From positions 434,001-498,000 of the forward strand of contig NZ_CP083951.1 of the NCBI RefSeq assembly GCF_006440675.2: 64,000 nucleotides of DNA, in the 5' to 3' direction. Both the position numbers and the translations under genes were made by a program. Below the pieces are notes generated by a model. It saw only the letters and a list, made by a program, of their open reading frames with translations. It had not been told where the DNA came from and did no database searches. This DNA comes from Mesorhizobium sp. B2-8-5. GTDB lineage: Bacteria > Pseudomonadota > Alphaproteobacteria > Rhizobiales > Rhizobiaceae. Positions 32,700 through 41,047 of this stretch are shown here, one piece after another. How positions within the stretch are numbered: the stretch's first letter is position 1; every line of letters begins with the position of its first letter.

Positions 32700-33758
32700 G
32701 TGAGCGATAAACCCCTTCGCGTTGTCGTCGCCGGGCTCGGCAATATGGGCCGCAGCCATGCGCTGGCCTATCATACCAATCCGGGCTTCGAGATCGCGGC
32801 ACTCGTCAACCGTTCCGACGTGCCGCTGCCGGACGGGCTCGGGAGCTACGGCATCAGACGCTCCTTCGTGGACGCGCTGCGCGACGAGAAGCCCGACGTC
32901 GCGGCGATCGCCACCTATTCCGACAGCCACGCCGATTATGCGGTCAGGGCCTTCGAGGCCGGCTGCCATGTCTTCGTCGAGAAGCCGCTGGCGACCACGG
33001 TTGCCGACGCAAAGCGCGTCGTCGACGCCGCCAAGGCCAACGGCAGGAAACTGGTGATCGGCTATATCCTGCGCCACCATCCGTCCTGGGTGCGGCTGAT
33101 CGCCGAGGCGCGCAAGCTCGGCGGGCCATATGTCTTCCGCATGAACCTCAACCAGCAATCCTCCGGCCATACCTGGGGGACGCACAAGCAATTGATGCAG
33201 ACGACCTCGCCGATCGTCGACTGCGGCGTGCACTATCTCGACGTCATGCTGCAGATCACCGACGCCAGGCCGGTCGAAGTGCGCGGCATGGGGGTGCGGC
33301 TGAGCGACGAGGTGGCGCCGTCGATGTACAATTACGGGCACCTGCAGGTGCTGTTCGAGGACGGCTCGGTCGGCTGGTACGAGGCCGGCTGGGGGCCGAT
33401 GATCTCGGAGACGGCCTTCTTCGTGAAGGATGTGATGTCGCCCAAGGGTTGCGTGTCGATCGTGATGAAGGAGGGCGTCAAGTCCGACGACATCGACACC
33501 CACACCAAGACCTCGACCATCCGGCTGCACAACGCCGAGACCGGACCGGACGGTAAATTCGCCAGGGAAGACCAGCTGCTGTCGATGGAAGGCGAGCCCG
33601 GCCATCAGGAGCTCTGCGACCTGGAGCAAGCCTTCCTGCTCAAGGCCATCCGCGAAAATATCGACCTCACCCGCCACATGGACGATGCCGTGAAATCGCT
33701 CGCCGTATGCCTCGCCGCCGACGAGAGCGTGCGCACAGGCAACGCCGTCAAACTCTAG
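32700..33758 (+). CDS. Gfo/Idh/MocA-family oxidoreductase
   Basis: A 352-residue NAD(P)-dependent dehydrogenase. It has the N-terminal Rossmann motif LRVVVAGLGNMGRSHAL, the conserved cofactor-site VFVEKPLAT with catalytic-type Lys, and the C-terminal beta-sheet dimerisation domain with TSPIVDCGVHYLDVML containing the family Asp/His pair. The GTG start has GTGGAG at 6 nt; the apparent upstream extension (MTPSQ...) is read through the repeat. It lies inside the ABC operon between the permeases and the ATPase, so a role in oxidising or reducing an imported amino sugar is likely. The exact substrate is unknown. Confidence 0.88.
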   Translation: MSDKPLRVVVAGLGNMGRSHALAYHTNPGFEIAALVNRSDVPLPDGLGSYGIRRSFVDALRDEKPDVAAIATYSDSHADYAVRAFEAGCHVFVEKPLATTVADAKRVVDAAKANGRKLVIGYILRHHPSWVRLIAEARKLGGPYVFRMNLNQQSSGHTWGTHKQLMQTTSPIVDCGVHYLDVMLQITDARPVEVRGMGVRLSDEVAPSMYNYGHLQVLFEDGSVGWYEAGWGPMISETAFFVKDVMSPKGCVSIVMKEGVKSDDIDTHTKTSTIRLHNAETGPDGKFAREDQLLSMEGEPGHQELCDLEQAFLLKAIRENIDLTRHMDDAVKSLAVCLAADESVRTGNAVKL

Positions 33759-33773
33759 AACAGGAACGAAGCC

Positions 33774-34772
33774 GTGGGCTCGCTGAAGATCGAGAATGTG
33801 AAGAAGGCTTTCGGGCCGGTCGAGGTTCTGAAGGGCATCGACCTCGAGGTGACGGACGGCGAGTTCGTCGTCTTCGTCGGCCCGTCCGGTTGCGGAAAAT
33901 CGACGCTGCTGCGCGTCATCGCCGGGCTTGAGGACTCGACCTCCGGCCGCGTGCTGATCGACGGCGCCGATGTCTCGATCACGCCTCCGGCGAAACGCGG
34001 CATCGCCATGGTGTTCCAGACTTACGCGCTCTACCCGCATCTGACGGTGAAGAACAATATGGCGCTGGGCCTGAAGCAGGCCGGCACGCCGGCGGTCGAG
34101 ATCGAGCGCCGCATCAAGATCGCTTCCGCCATGCTGTCGCTCGAGCCCTATCTCGAGCGCCGGCCGGCGGAGTTGTCGGGCGGACAGCGCCAGCGCGTCG
34201 CCATCGGCCGCGCCGTCGTGCGCGAGCCGAAGCTTTTTCTCTTCGACGAACCGTTGTCCAACCTCGATGCCGCCTTGCGCGTGAACACCAGGCTTGAGAT
34301 CGCGCAGTTGCATCGGCGGCTGAAGGCGACGATGATCTACGTCACCCACGACCAGGTCGAGGCGATGACGCTGGCCGACAAGATCGTCGTGCTCAATGCC
34401 GGCCGCATCGAGCAGATCGGCAGCCCGATGGAGCTCTATAATTCTCCGGCTAATGAATTCGTCGCCGGCTTCATCGGCTCGCCGAAGATGAATTTTATCG
34501 ACGGCGCCAAGCTCGGCGAGACGGCGAAGACCGTAGGCGTGCGGCCGGAGCATCTGACGGTCGATACGAAGTCCGGCGGCTGGAAAGGCACGGTCGTGCA
34601 TGCCGAGCATCTCGGCGCCGACACCAACCTCTATCTCGACTGCGAGAAGGCCGGGCTGATCACGGTGCGCATCTTCGGCGTCTACAATGCCGAGCCGGGC
34701 GCGACGCTCTATGCGACGCCCGATGCGGCGAAGACGTACAGGTTTGGGGCGGATGGGAAGGTGTTGAAGTAG
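33774..34772 (+). CDS. Sugar ABC transporter ATP-binding protein (UgpC/MsmK type)
   Basis: A 332-residue ATPase that energises the MalF/MalG-like permeases. Walker [12 protein letters not shown]-loop [11 protein letters not shown], signature [14 protein letters not shown], Walker [13 protein letters not shown] and switch YVTHD are all intact. A C-terminal OB-fold/TOBE regulatory domain follows from about residue 235 ([20 protein letters not shown]). The start is GTG, with AGGAACG before it, 15 bp after the oxidoreductase stop. Last gene of the rightward amino-sugar operon. Confidence 0.95.
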   Translation: MGSLKIENVKKAFGPVEVLKGIDLEVTDGEFVVFVGPSGCGKSTLLRVIAGLEDSTSGRVLIDGADVSITPPAKRGIAMVFQTYALYPHLTVKNNMALGLKQAGTPAVEIERRIKIASAMLSLEPYLERRPAELSGGQRQRVAIGRAVVREPKLFLFDEPLSNLDAALRVNTRLEIAQLHRRLKATMIYVTHDQVEAMTLADKIVVLNAGRIEQIGSPMELYNSPANEFVAGFIGSPKMNFIDGAKLGETAKTVGVRPEHLTVDTKSGGWKGTVVHAEHLGADTNLYLDCEKAGLITVRIFGVYNAEPGATLYATPDAAKTYRFGADGKVLK

Positions 34773-34784
34773 GCGGAGTTTCTT

Positions 34785-34812
34785 TCCTCTCCCTCCGGAG
34801 GGGGGAGAGGAA
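34785..34812. terminator. Inverted repeat between convergent operons
   Basis: TTCCTCTCCCTCC pairs imperfectly with GGAGGGGGGAGAGGAA directly after the ABC ATPase gene and before the stop of the converging FAH gene. It is probably a bidirectional terminator or a remnant of a CTCCCC-type repeat. Confidence 0.5.
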
Positions 34813-34871
34813 GGGCGCGAAACCACCTTCTCACTTCCGGAATATCAAAAGGAGAGAACGGAAAGTCTGCG

Positions 34872-35717
34872 TTACTCGTCAGCCTTGAACGTCTGCTTCT
34901 GCTGGCCGAGCCCTTCGATGCCGAGCTCGACGACGTCGCCGGCCTTCAGGAACACCGGCGGCTTCATGCCGAGGCCAACGCCGGGCGGCGTGCCGGTGGA
35001 GATGATGTCGCCGGGATGCAGCGACATGAACTGGCTGAGATAGGACACCAGATACTTCACGCCGTAGACCATGGTCTTGGTCGAGCCGTTCTGCATCGTC
35101 TTGCCGTTGACGGTCAGCCACATCTTGAGGTTCTGCGGATCGGCGACCTCGTCCTTGGTCACCAGCCACGGGCCGGTCGGGCCGAAGGTGTCGCAGGACT
35201 TGCCCTTGGTCCACTGGCCCTGACGCTCGGCCTGGAAGGCGCGCTCGGAAACATCGTGCGCAACGCAGTAGCCGGCAACATAATCCAGCGCGTCCTCCTC
35301 CGAGACATACTTCGCCGTCTTGCCGATGACGACGCCGAGCTCGACCTCCCAGTCGGTCTTGACCGAGCCGCGCGGAATCAGCACGTCGTCATCGGGTCCG
35401 ACGATCGCCGAGCTTGCCTTCATGAAGATGATCGGCTCGGACGGCACGGTGGCGCCGGTCTCGGCGGCGTGGTCGGAATAGTTCAGGCCGATGCAGATGA
35501 ATTTTCCGGTGCCGGCGACACAGGCGCCCAGGCGCGGCTTGCCGGAAACCACCGGCAGCGACTTCGGATCGAGCTTCGAGAGCATCTCCAGCGAGGCCGG
35601 ATGGAGCGTCGTGCCGGCGATATCGGCGACATGAGCAGAAAGGTCGCGGATCATCCCATCCGCATCGAGCAGGCCGGGTTTTTCGCTGCCGACTTCGCCA
35701 TAGCGCAACAACTTCAT
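34872..35717 (-). CDS. Fumarylacetoacetate hydrolase-family protein, probable 2,4-diketo-3-deoxy-L-fuconate/rhamnonate hydrolase
   Basis: A 281-residue FAH-fold enzyme starting MKLLRYGEVGSEKPGLLDADG after a TTAGGAG site. Metal and catalytic blocks: CIGLNYSDHAAETG, the acidic EPIIFMKASSAIVGPDD, DWEVELGVVIGK, CVAHDVSERAFQ and ISTGTPPGVGLGMKPP. The MKLLRYG opening, and an SDR next door that resembles 2-keto-3-deoxy-L-fuconate dehydrogenase, point to the non-phosphorylated fucose/rhamnose pathway, where this enzyme splits the diketo acid to pyruvate and lactate or glycolate. Other FAH activities are possible. An ATG one codon upstream is an alternative start. Confidence 0.82.
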   Translation of the reverse strand: MKLLRYGEVGSEKPGLLDADGMIRDLSAHVADIAGTTLHPASLEMLSKLDPKSLPVVSGKPRLGACVAGTGKFICIGLNYSDHAAETGATVPSEPIIFMKASSAIVGPDDDVLIPRGSVKTDWEVELGVVIGKTAKYVSEEDALDYVAGYCVAHDVSERAFQAERQGQWTKGKSCDTFGPTGPWLVTKDEVADPQNLKMWLTVNGKTMQNGSTKTMVYGVKYLVSYLSQFMSLHPGDIISTGTPPGVGLGMKPPVFLKAGDVVELGIEGLGQQKQTFKADE

Positions 35718-35916
35718 CATTCTTCTCCTAAGGTGCGGCCTGAAGCCATTTTGCAGAATTCGTTTCGATTGGGGTGACGTTGCGAAAGCCGGGCGGACCG
35801 TAGCCATCGATCTGATCCCCGGCAAGCGCGAACGCCACATCGGGCGATCTGGCGAAAAGGATTTTCAGACTGATGGATGCAGAACCCCGATCTCTTGCCA
35901 AGCCCGTTCCGATCCC

Positions 35917-36648
35917 TCAGATCGACCAGCCGCCGTCGATGTTGTAGGCCTGCCCCGAGGTGTAGGTGGCGCCGGCAAGGTAGACGGCGAGATCGGCGAT
36001 TTCCTCCGGCGTGCCAAGCCTGCCCATGGGCTGGCGGGCGATGAAAGCCGCGCGCGCCGCCTCATAGTCGCCCTGGGCATGCATGCGGTCCTGCAGCGAC
36101 GGACTTTCGACCGTCCCCGGGCAGATGGCGTTGCAGCGTATGCCCTTGGCGACATAGTCCGCGGCGACCGCCTTGGTCAGGCCGACCACGGCCGCCTTGG
36201 TCAGGCCGTAGGCGAAGCGGTTCGGCACACCCTTCTGCGAGCTGGCAAGCGACGCCATGTTGATGATCGAGCCGTCGCCACGCTCCAGCATGCCGGGCAG
36301 CACGGCACGGATGGTGCGGATCATCGAACGGACGTTGAGGTTGAGCGCGAAGTCGAGGTCCTCGTCCTTCATCTCTAGGATGGAGCCGCCATGGACGAAA
36401 CCGGCGCAGTTGAACAGCACATCGACCCGGCCGATCTCGGCGAAGGCGGAGGCGACGGCCGCGTCGTTCAGCACATCGAGCTTGCGGGGCTTGATGCCGG
36501 GCGTCTTGCCCAGCTCGGCCAGCAACGGCTCGTTGATATCGGTGGCGTGAACGGTCGCGCCCGCCTTGGCGAAGGCCAGCGCGCTAGCCCGGCCGATGCC
36601 TTGCGCCGCCGCGGTGACGACGACCACTTTGCCTGCCAGATCCGCCAT
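35917..36648 (-). CDS. SDR-family dehydrogenase, probable 2-keto-3-deoxy-L-fuconate dehydrogenase
   Basis: A 243-residue classical short-chain dehydrogenase: cofactor motif VVVTAAAQGIGRASAL, acidic ATDIN favouring NAD, structural NCAG, catalytic Ser in NMASLASS, YGLTKAA with Tyr and Lys, and CPGTVESPSL. The end INPICPG-type block and length fit the BDH2/KDF-dehydrogenase group. The enzyme would oxidise 2-keto-3-deoxy-L-fuconate (or rhamnonate) to the 2,4-diketo acid used by the neighbouring FAH hydrolase, 200 bp downstream on the same strand. The rest of the pathway (dehydrogenase, lactonase, dehydratase) is not in the window. Confidence 0.82.
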   Translation of the reverse strand: MADLAGKVVVVTAAAQGIGRASALAFAKAGATVHATDINEPLLAELGKTPGIKPRKLDVLNDAAVASAFAEIGRVDVLFNCAGFVHGGSILEMKDEDLDFALNLNVRSMIRTIRAVLPGMLERGDGSIINMASLASSQKGVPNRFAYGLTKAAVVGLTKAVAADYVAKGIRCNAICPGTVESPSLQDRMHAQGDYEAARAAFIARQPMGRLGTPEEIADLAVYLAGATYTSGQAYNIDGGWSI

Positions 36649-36670
36649 GTTCTTCTCCTCGCCTGCCTGG

Positions 36671-36771
36671 AGCGTCTGACCGTTTCACGGAAACGGCGAA
36701 CCGCTCTATCTCTTTGTTTTGACGCAATTCCGGACGGAAAGCCGCTCATACTTTTCCTGGAATTGCTTTAG
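36671..36771. repeat. Double-hairpin repeat, subtype D2, copy 3
   Basis: CCGTTTCACGGAAACGGCGA, then CTTTGTTTTGACGCAATTCC and a closing CCTGGAATTGC. Nearly identical to the copy at 20361. The rest of the 347-bp gap (36649-36995) holds an AT-rich stretch near 36855 and no visible gene. Confidence 0.88.
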
Positions 36772-36995
36772 TGCGTCCGCCTCTATCGATGGCCAGCCCC
36801 GGCGTCGTGTGCCAGACCGCCAGCATTGTGCGGCCTAAGTCCCTGCTTCACAGATAAAGATGTTTTTTCTCGTTAAAGAACACGCGCGCGAGCGTCAAGC
36901 CCGAACGCCATCACCTTCGCGACAGCGACCAGACCAGCTCCGGCGCGCCGACTATCGTTGCCGCAAGGTTGCGGACGCGCCTCGTGCGAAGGGCC

Positions 36996-39371
36996 TCAGT
37001 CGCCATAAGGAACCCAGACGTTCTTGACCTCGATGGCGCGCCGCAGGAAAGCCTCGCCGGCAGCTTCGCCCGACGCCCAGTCGAGCGCGCGGCCATTGCC
37101 GGTCCAGACGCGCTTCAAGTTGCCGATGGAGTCGGCTTCCGCCTTGGCGCAGGTTTCGGCGTCGGCGAACACCCAGAGCCCGTCGACATCGTCATGCTTG
37201 GCCAGCACGCCGGCCAGCTCGGCGCTGCGGCCGGTGACGATGTTGATGGCGCCGGCCGGAATGTCGGAATATTCGATCACCTGGTAGAGGTCGGTCGCCA
37301 AAAGCGGATGGCGCTCCGACGGGACGGCAACAACCGTGTTGCCCATGGCGAGCGCCGGCGCGACCAGCGAAATGAAGTTGAGCAGCGGCTGGTTGTCCGG
37401 CGCGACGATGCCGACGACGCCCACCGGCTCATGCAGCGCGAGCGTCACGACGCGGGCCGGCGGCTGGTGGACGCGGCCCTCGAACTTGTCGGTGAGGCCG
37501 GCATAGAGGAACAGCCGCTCGATCGACTGCTCGACCTCTTCGCGCGCGGCCTTGGCGGTGACACCGGTCAACTGGACAAGGCGTGCGGCGAACTCGTCGG
37601 CGCGGCCCGAAAGGTTCTCTGCGAAATAATAGAGCACCTGGCTGCGGTTATAGGCAGTCGCGTCCGGCCAGGCCTTGCAGGCGCGGGCGGCGGCGACGGC
37701 ATCGCGGATGTCCTTGCGGTTGCCGAGGCCGACTTCGCCGGCCAGCTTGCCCTTGGCGGTGGCAACGGCGAGCGAATAATTGCCGTCCGGCCGCACCTGC
37801 TTGCCGCCGATGAACAGCTTTGCCGTGCGATCGATGGCCAAGCCGTCGGCCTGCTCGACCGGCTGGGCCGAGCCGGCCGCGGCCGGCTTGATGACCGGCC
37901 CGACGGGCAGCTTCACCGACAGATATTCGAACACGCCTTCGCGACCGCCTTCGCGGCCGAAGCCGCTTTCGCGATAGCCGCCGAAGCCACAGGCGGCGTC
38001 GAACATGTTGGTGCCGTTGACCCAGACGACGCCGGCCTTCAATTGCGGCGCGACATGCAGCGCGAGATTGATGTTCTCGCTCCACACCGAAGCGGCGAGG
38101 CCGTAGCGCGTGTTATTGGCAAGCTCGATCGCTTCCTCGGTGTTGCGGAAGCTCATCGTCGCCAGAACCGGCCCGAAGACCTCTTCCTGCACCAGAATAT
38201 TAGCCGGCGAAACAGACGTCGCCAGCGTCGGCAGATGATAATAGCCGGTTGTCGGCAGCGCGGCGTCCGGCTGCCAGCAGACGGCGCCTTGCTTGGCGCC
38301 CTCGGCGATCAGGCCCTTGACGCGGTCGAGCTGGCTGCGGTCGACCAACGGGCCGATGTCGGTGTTCTTGTCGAGCGGGCTGCCGACCCGCAGCCGGCTC
38401 ATCCTGACCTTGATCTTGGCGATAAGTGCTTCCGCAATGCCCTCCTGCACCAGGAGGCGCGAGCCGGCGCAGCAGACCTGGCCCTGGTTGAACCAGATGC
38501 CGTCGACCAGGCCTTCGACGGCGCTGTCGAGATCGGCATCCTCGAAGACGATGAAGGCCGACTTGCCGCCAAGCTCCAGCGACAGTTTTTTCCCTGAGCC
38601 GGCCGTCGCCTTGCGGATGATCTTGCCGACTTCGGATGAACCGGTGAAGGCGATCTTCTGGACACCGGGATGATTGACGATGGCGGCACCCGCTTCCGGC
38701 CCGCCCTGGACGATGTTGACGACGCCTTTCGGCACGCCCGCCCGCTCGCAGATCTCGGCGAACAGAATGGCGGTGAGCGGCGTGAATTCGGCCGGCTTCA
38801 GCACCACCGTGCAGCCGGCGGCAAGAGCCGGCGCGATCTTCCAGGCCAGCATCAGCAGCGGGAAATTCCACGGGATGACCTGGCCGACGACGCCGACTGG
38901 CTTGTGGTACGGAAAATCCTTCTCGAGCGTCTGCGCCCAGCCGGCATGGTGGATGAAGTGGCGGATCACCAGCGGCACGTCGATGTCGCGGCTCTCGCGG
39001 ATCGGCTTGCCGTTGTCGATCGATTCCAGCACCGCGAACAGGCGCTGGTGGCGCTGCATGGCGCGGCCGATGGCATAGAGCACTTTTGCGCGGGCATAGC
39101 CTGAACTGGCGCTCCATTTCGGCAGCGCCTTGGCGGCGGCCGCGACCGCGGCGTCGATATCGGCGGCGCCCGCATCCGAGACCTTGGCAAGCAGCTTGCC
39201 TGAGGACGGTTCGCTGGTCTCAAAAGTCTTGCCGCTGGCCGCCGCTTTCCAGGCGCCGTCGATGAACAGGGCCTTGGAGAAGTCGCGCGCGGCGAGCCAG
39301 GCATCGGCCTCGTTGCGGGCTTCCGGCGCCGGGCCGTATTCCATGGCGTGGTAGCGTTCGAGGATGTTCAT
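36996..39371 (-). CDS. ALDH16-type double-domain aldehyde dehydrogenase
   Basis: A 791-residue protein with two aldehyde dehydrogenase domains. Domain 1 (residues about 30-510) is complete: N169 in IPWNFPL, E266 in LELGGKSAFI and the nucleophile C300 in NQGQVCCAGSR. Domain 2 (from about 520) keeps the fold (PVGVVGIVAPDNQPLLNF, VVAVPSERHPL) but lacks the ELGG glutamate and any Cys at the nucleophile position. This is the layout of ALDH16, where the second domain is catalytically dead. The ATG follows AGGAGC. Next to deoC, it may oxidise acetaldehyde or another aldehyde; no membrane segment is seen. Confidence 0.9.
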   Translation of the reverse strand: MNILERYHAMEYGPAPEARNEADAWLAARDFSKALFIDGAWKAAASGKTFETSEPSSGKLLAKVSDAGAADIDAAVAAAAKALPKWSASSGYARAKVLYAIGRAMQRHQRLFAVLESIDNGKPIRESRDIDVPLVIRHFIHHAGWAQTLEKDFPYHKPVGVVGQVIPWNFPLLMLAWKIAPALAAGCTVVLKPAEFTPLTAILFAEICERAGVPKGVVNIVQGGPEAGAAIVNHPGVQKIAFTGSSEVGKIIRKATAGSGKKLSLELGGKSAFIVFEDADLDSAVEGLVDGIWFNQGQVCCAGSRLLVQEGIAEALIAKIKVRMSRLRVGSPLDKNTDIGPLVDRSQLDRVKGLIAEGAKQGAVCWQPDAALPTTGYYHLPTLATSVSPANILVQEEVFGPVLATMSFRNTEEAIELANNTRYGLAASVWSENINLALHVAPQLKAGVVWVNGTNMFDAACGFGGYRESGFGREGGREGVFEYLSVKLPVGPVIKPAAAGSAQPVEQADGLAIDRTAKLFIGGKQVRPDGNYSLAVATAKGKLAGEVGLGNRKDIRDAVAAARACKAWPDATAYNRSQVLYYFAENLSGRADEFAARLVQLTGVTAKAAREEVEQSIERLFLYAGLTDKFEGRVHQPPARVVTLALHEPVGVVGIVAPDNQPLLNFISLVAPALAMGNTVVAVPSERHPLLATDLYQVIEYSDIPAGAINIVTGRSAELAGVLAKHDDVDGLWVFADAETCAKAEADSIGNLKRVWTGNGRALDWASGEAAGEAFLRRAIEVKNVWVPYGD

Positions 39372-39404
39372 AACATGCTCCTGATAATCGTCTTGGCAGG
39401 CGAT

Positions 39405-39573
39405 CCTTCGCGCCCCCCTCTGTCCTGCCGGACATCTCCCCCACAAGGGGGGAGATCAGCCTCCACGCCTGGCGGCTGCCGTCCTGCAACGTCGGTGATT
39501 GGCGAAATCATCGATGACAGCCAATCTCCCCACAAGTGGGGGAGATGTCCGGCAGGACAGAGGGGGGCGCGAA
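39405..39573. repeat. Dispersed inverted-repeat element, family A2, copy 1
   Basis: Outer ends CCTTCGCGCCCCCC and GGGGGGCGCGAAGG are perfectly complementary. Inner arms CTGTCCTGCCGGACATCTCC and GGAGATGTCCGGCAGGACAG also pair. The centre has GTGATTGGCGAAATCA. It lies between deoC and the ALDH gene. Confidence 0.92.
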
Positions 39574-39599
39574 GGAACTCGGCGCTCAAGGCCTTCGCC

Positions 39600-40646
39600 C
39601 TACGCCATCGCGTGGCGATGGTTGGCCGAGTAATGTCCGGTCAGATGATGCTCGAGCTGGCGTTCGATGTCGGTGAGCAGGCTGGACGCGCCGAAGCGGA
39701 ACAGGTCCGGCTCGAGCCACGGCCGGCCGAGCTCTTCCTTCATCAGCACCAGCCAGTCGAGCGACACCTTGGCCGTGGAGATGCCGCCCGCCGGCTTGAA
39801 GCCGATCAGGTAGCCGGTCTCCTCGAAATAGGCACGGATGGCGCGCACCATGGCAAGCCCGACGGGGAGCGTGGCGTTGACGCTTTCCTTGCCGGTCGAC
39901 GTCTTGATGAAGTCCGCCCCCGCCATCATCGCCACCATGGAGGCCAGCATGACGTTGCGCAGCGTGGCGAGGTCGCCGGTGCCGAGAATGACCTTGAGAT
40001 GCGCATCGCCGCAGGCGGCGCGCATGGCGACGATCTCGTTGAACAGCTCGCGCCATTTGGCGCCGTAGACCAGGCCGCGCGGAATGACGACGTCGATCTC
40101 GTCGGCGCCGTCCTTCACCGAGGCTTCGATCTCCTGCAGGCGGGTCGAAAGCGGCGCAAGGCCGTGCGGAAAGGCAGTGGAAACGGCAGCGACATGGATG
40201 CCGGTGCCGCGCACGGCGTCAACCGCGGTGGCGACGAAGGGATGGTAGACGCAGACCGCCGCCGGACGGATGGTTTCGCCCGATATGTCCAGACCCTCGA
40301 CGATATCCTTGCGGAGCGGATTGATCGCCTTGGCGCAGAGCCGGCGCACGCGCTCGTCGGTGTCGTTGGAGTTCAGCGTGGTGAGGTCCATGCAGGCGAT
40401 GGCCCGCAGCAGCCAGGCCGCCTGGTTGTCGGCTTTGATCGAGCGCCGCTTGGTCAGCGTCGCGACGCGGCGCTCCAGCGCCGAGCGGTTGACGCTGCGC
40501 ACCGATTCCAGGAAGCCGAGATCGAGCTTCATGCCGGGGTTGCGGGCAATGCCGTGCTCCAGCGGCACGGGCGTGTTGGCGGCAGCGCGCGCCGGCAGCG
40601 GCATCACCTTGGACGCGCCAGCGCCTGCTTCGCGGATCGTGCTCAT
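39600..40646 (-). CDS. deoC: Deoxyribose-phosphate aldolase
   Basis: A class I aldolase of 348 residues that splits 2-deoxy-D-ribose 5-phosphate into glyceraldehyde 3-phosphate and acetaldehyde. Motifs: MDLTTLNSNDT, AAVCVYHPFVATA, VSTAFPHGL, DEIDVVIPRG, LKVILGTGDL, the Schiff-base region GADFIKTSTGKESVNAT and GFKPAGGIS. It belongs to the longer form of the family. The ATG is preceded by AAAGGGCAGGAG. The downstream ALDH16 gene could remove the acetaldehyde product. A second in-frame GTG start five codons upstream is less likely. Confidence 0.95.
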   Translation of the reverse strand: MSTIREAGAGASKVMPLPARAAANTPVPLEHGIARNPGMKLDLGFLESVRSVNRSALERRVATLTKRRSIKADNQAAWLLRAIACMDLTTLNSNDTDERVRRLCAKAINPLRKDIVEGLDISGETIRPAAVCVYHPFVATAVDAVRGTGIHVAAVSTAFPHGLAPLSTRLQEIEASVKDGADEIDVVIPRGLVYGAKWRELFNEIVAMRAACGDAHLKVILGTGDLATLRNVMLASMVAMMAGADFIKTSTGKESVNATLPVGLAMVRAIRAYFEETGYLIGFKPAGGISTAKVSLDWLVLMKEELGRPWLEPDLFRFGASSLLTDIERQLEHHLTGHYSANHRHAMA

Positions 40647-40939
40647 CTCCTGCCCTTTCACTCAGCGACCTCAGCCGAAGATAACCCGCGAAGCGATGCT
40701 TCACGAGTCCTTCAGTGGGTCATAGCGGAAAAAGGCGGCTCAGGCAGCAGATTTTTGACCGTATGGTCAAAACATCATGCTGGGTAGGCGCTCCCGGCGT
40801 TGGAGATTGGCGGCAACGCCCATCCCTTCGTTATACTCGGGCTTGACCCGAGTATCCATGCCGTGACCTCTGCCGCAGAGTGCAACGGTGCAGAATTCTG
40901 TAACCGCCGCAACGCCTTGGCGTAACGGCATGGATTCTA

Positions 40940-40990
40940 GGGTCTGCGCGCGTCGCTCCGCTCCTTGCTCCGCCCTAGAATGACGAAGCG
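40940..40990. repeat. Dispersed 51-bp repeat, family E, copy 2 (inverted)
   Basis: Reverse complement of 23944-23994 with one mismatch. It is part of a larger composite (about 40815-40990) that also contains TACTCGGGCTTGACCCGAGTA and the inverted pair CATGCCGT/ACGGCATG. This composite fills most of the 401-bp gap between deoC and fpr; no gene is visible in that gap. Confidence 0.85.
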
Positions 40991-41047
40991 CGAATGTCGT
41001 CGCTAATCTCAGACGTCTCCAACAGAGCTGGCGGACCGCGACGCGCC

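Noticed and set aside
32610..34826. 738-codon minus-strand open frame opposite the oxidoreductase and ABC ATPase genes
   Set aside because: The plus strand encodes two intact, recognisable enzymes; the minus frame starts and ends in repeat DNA.
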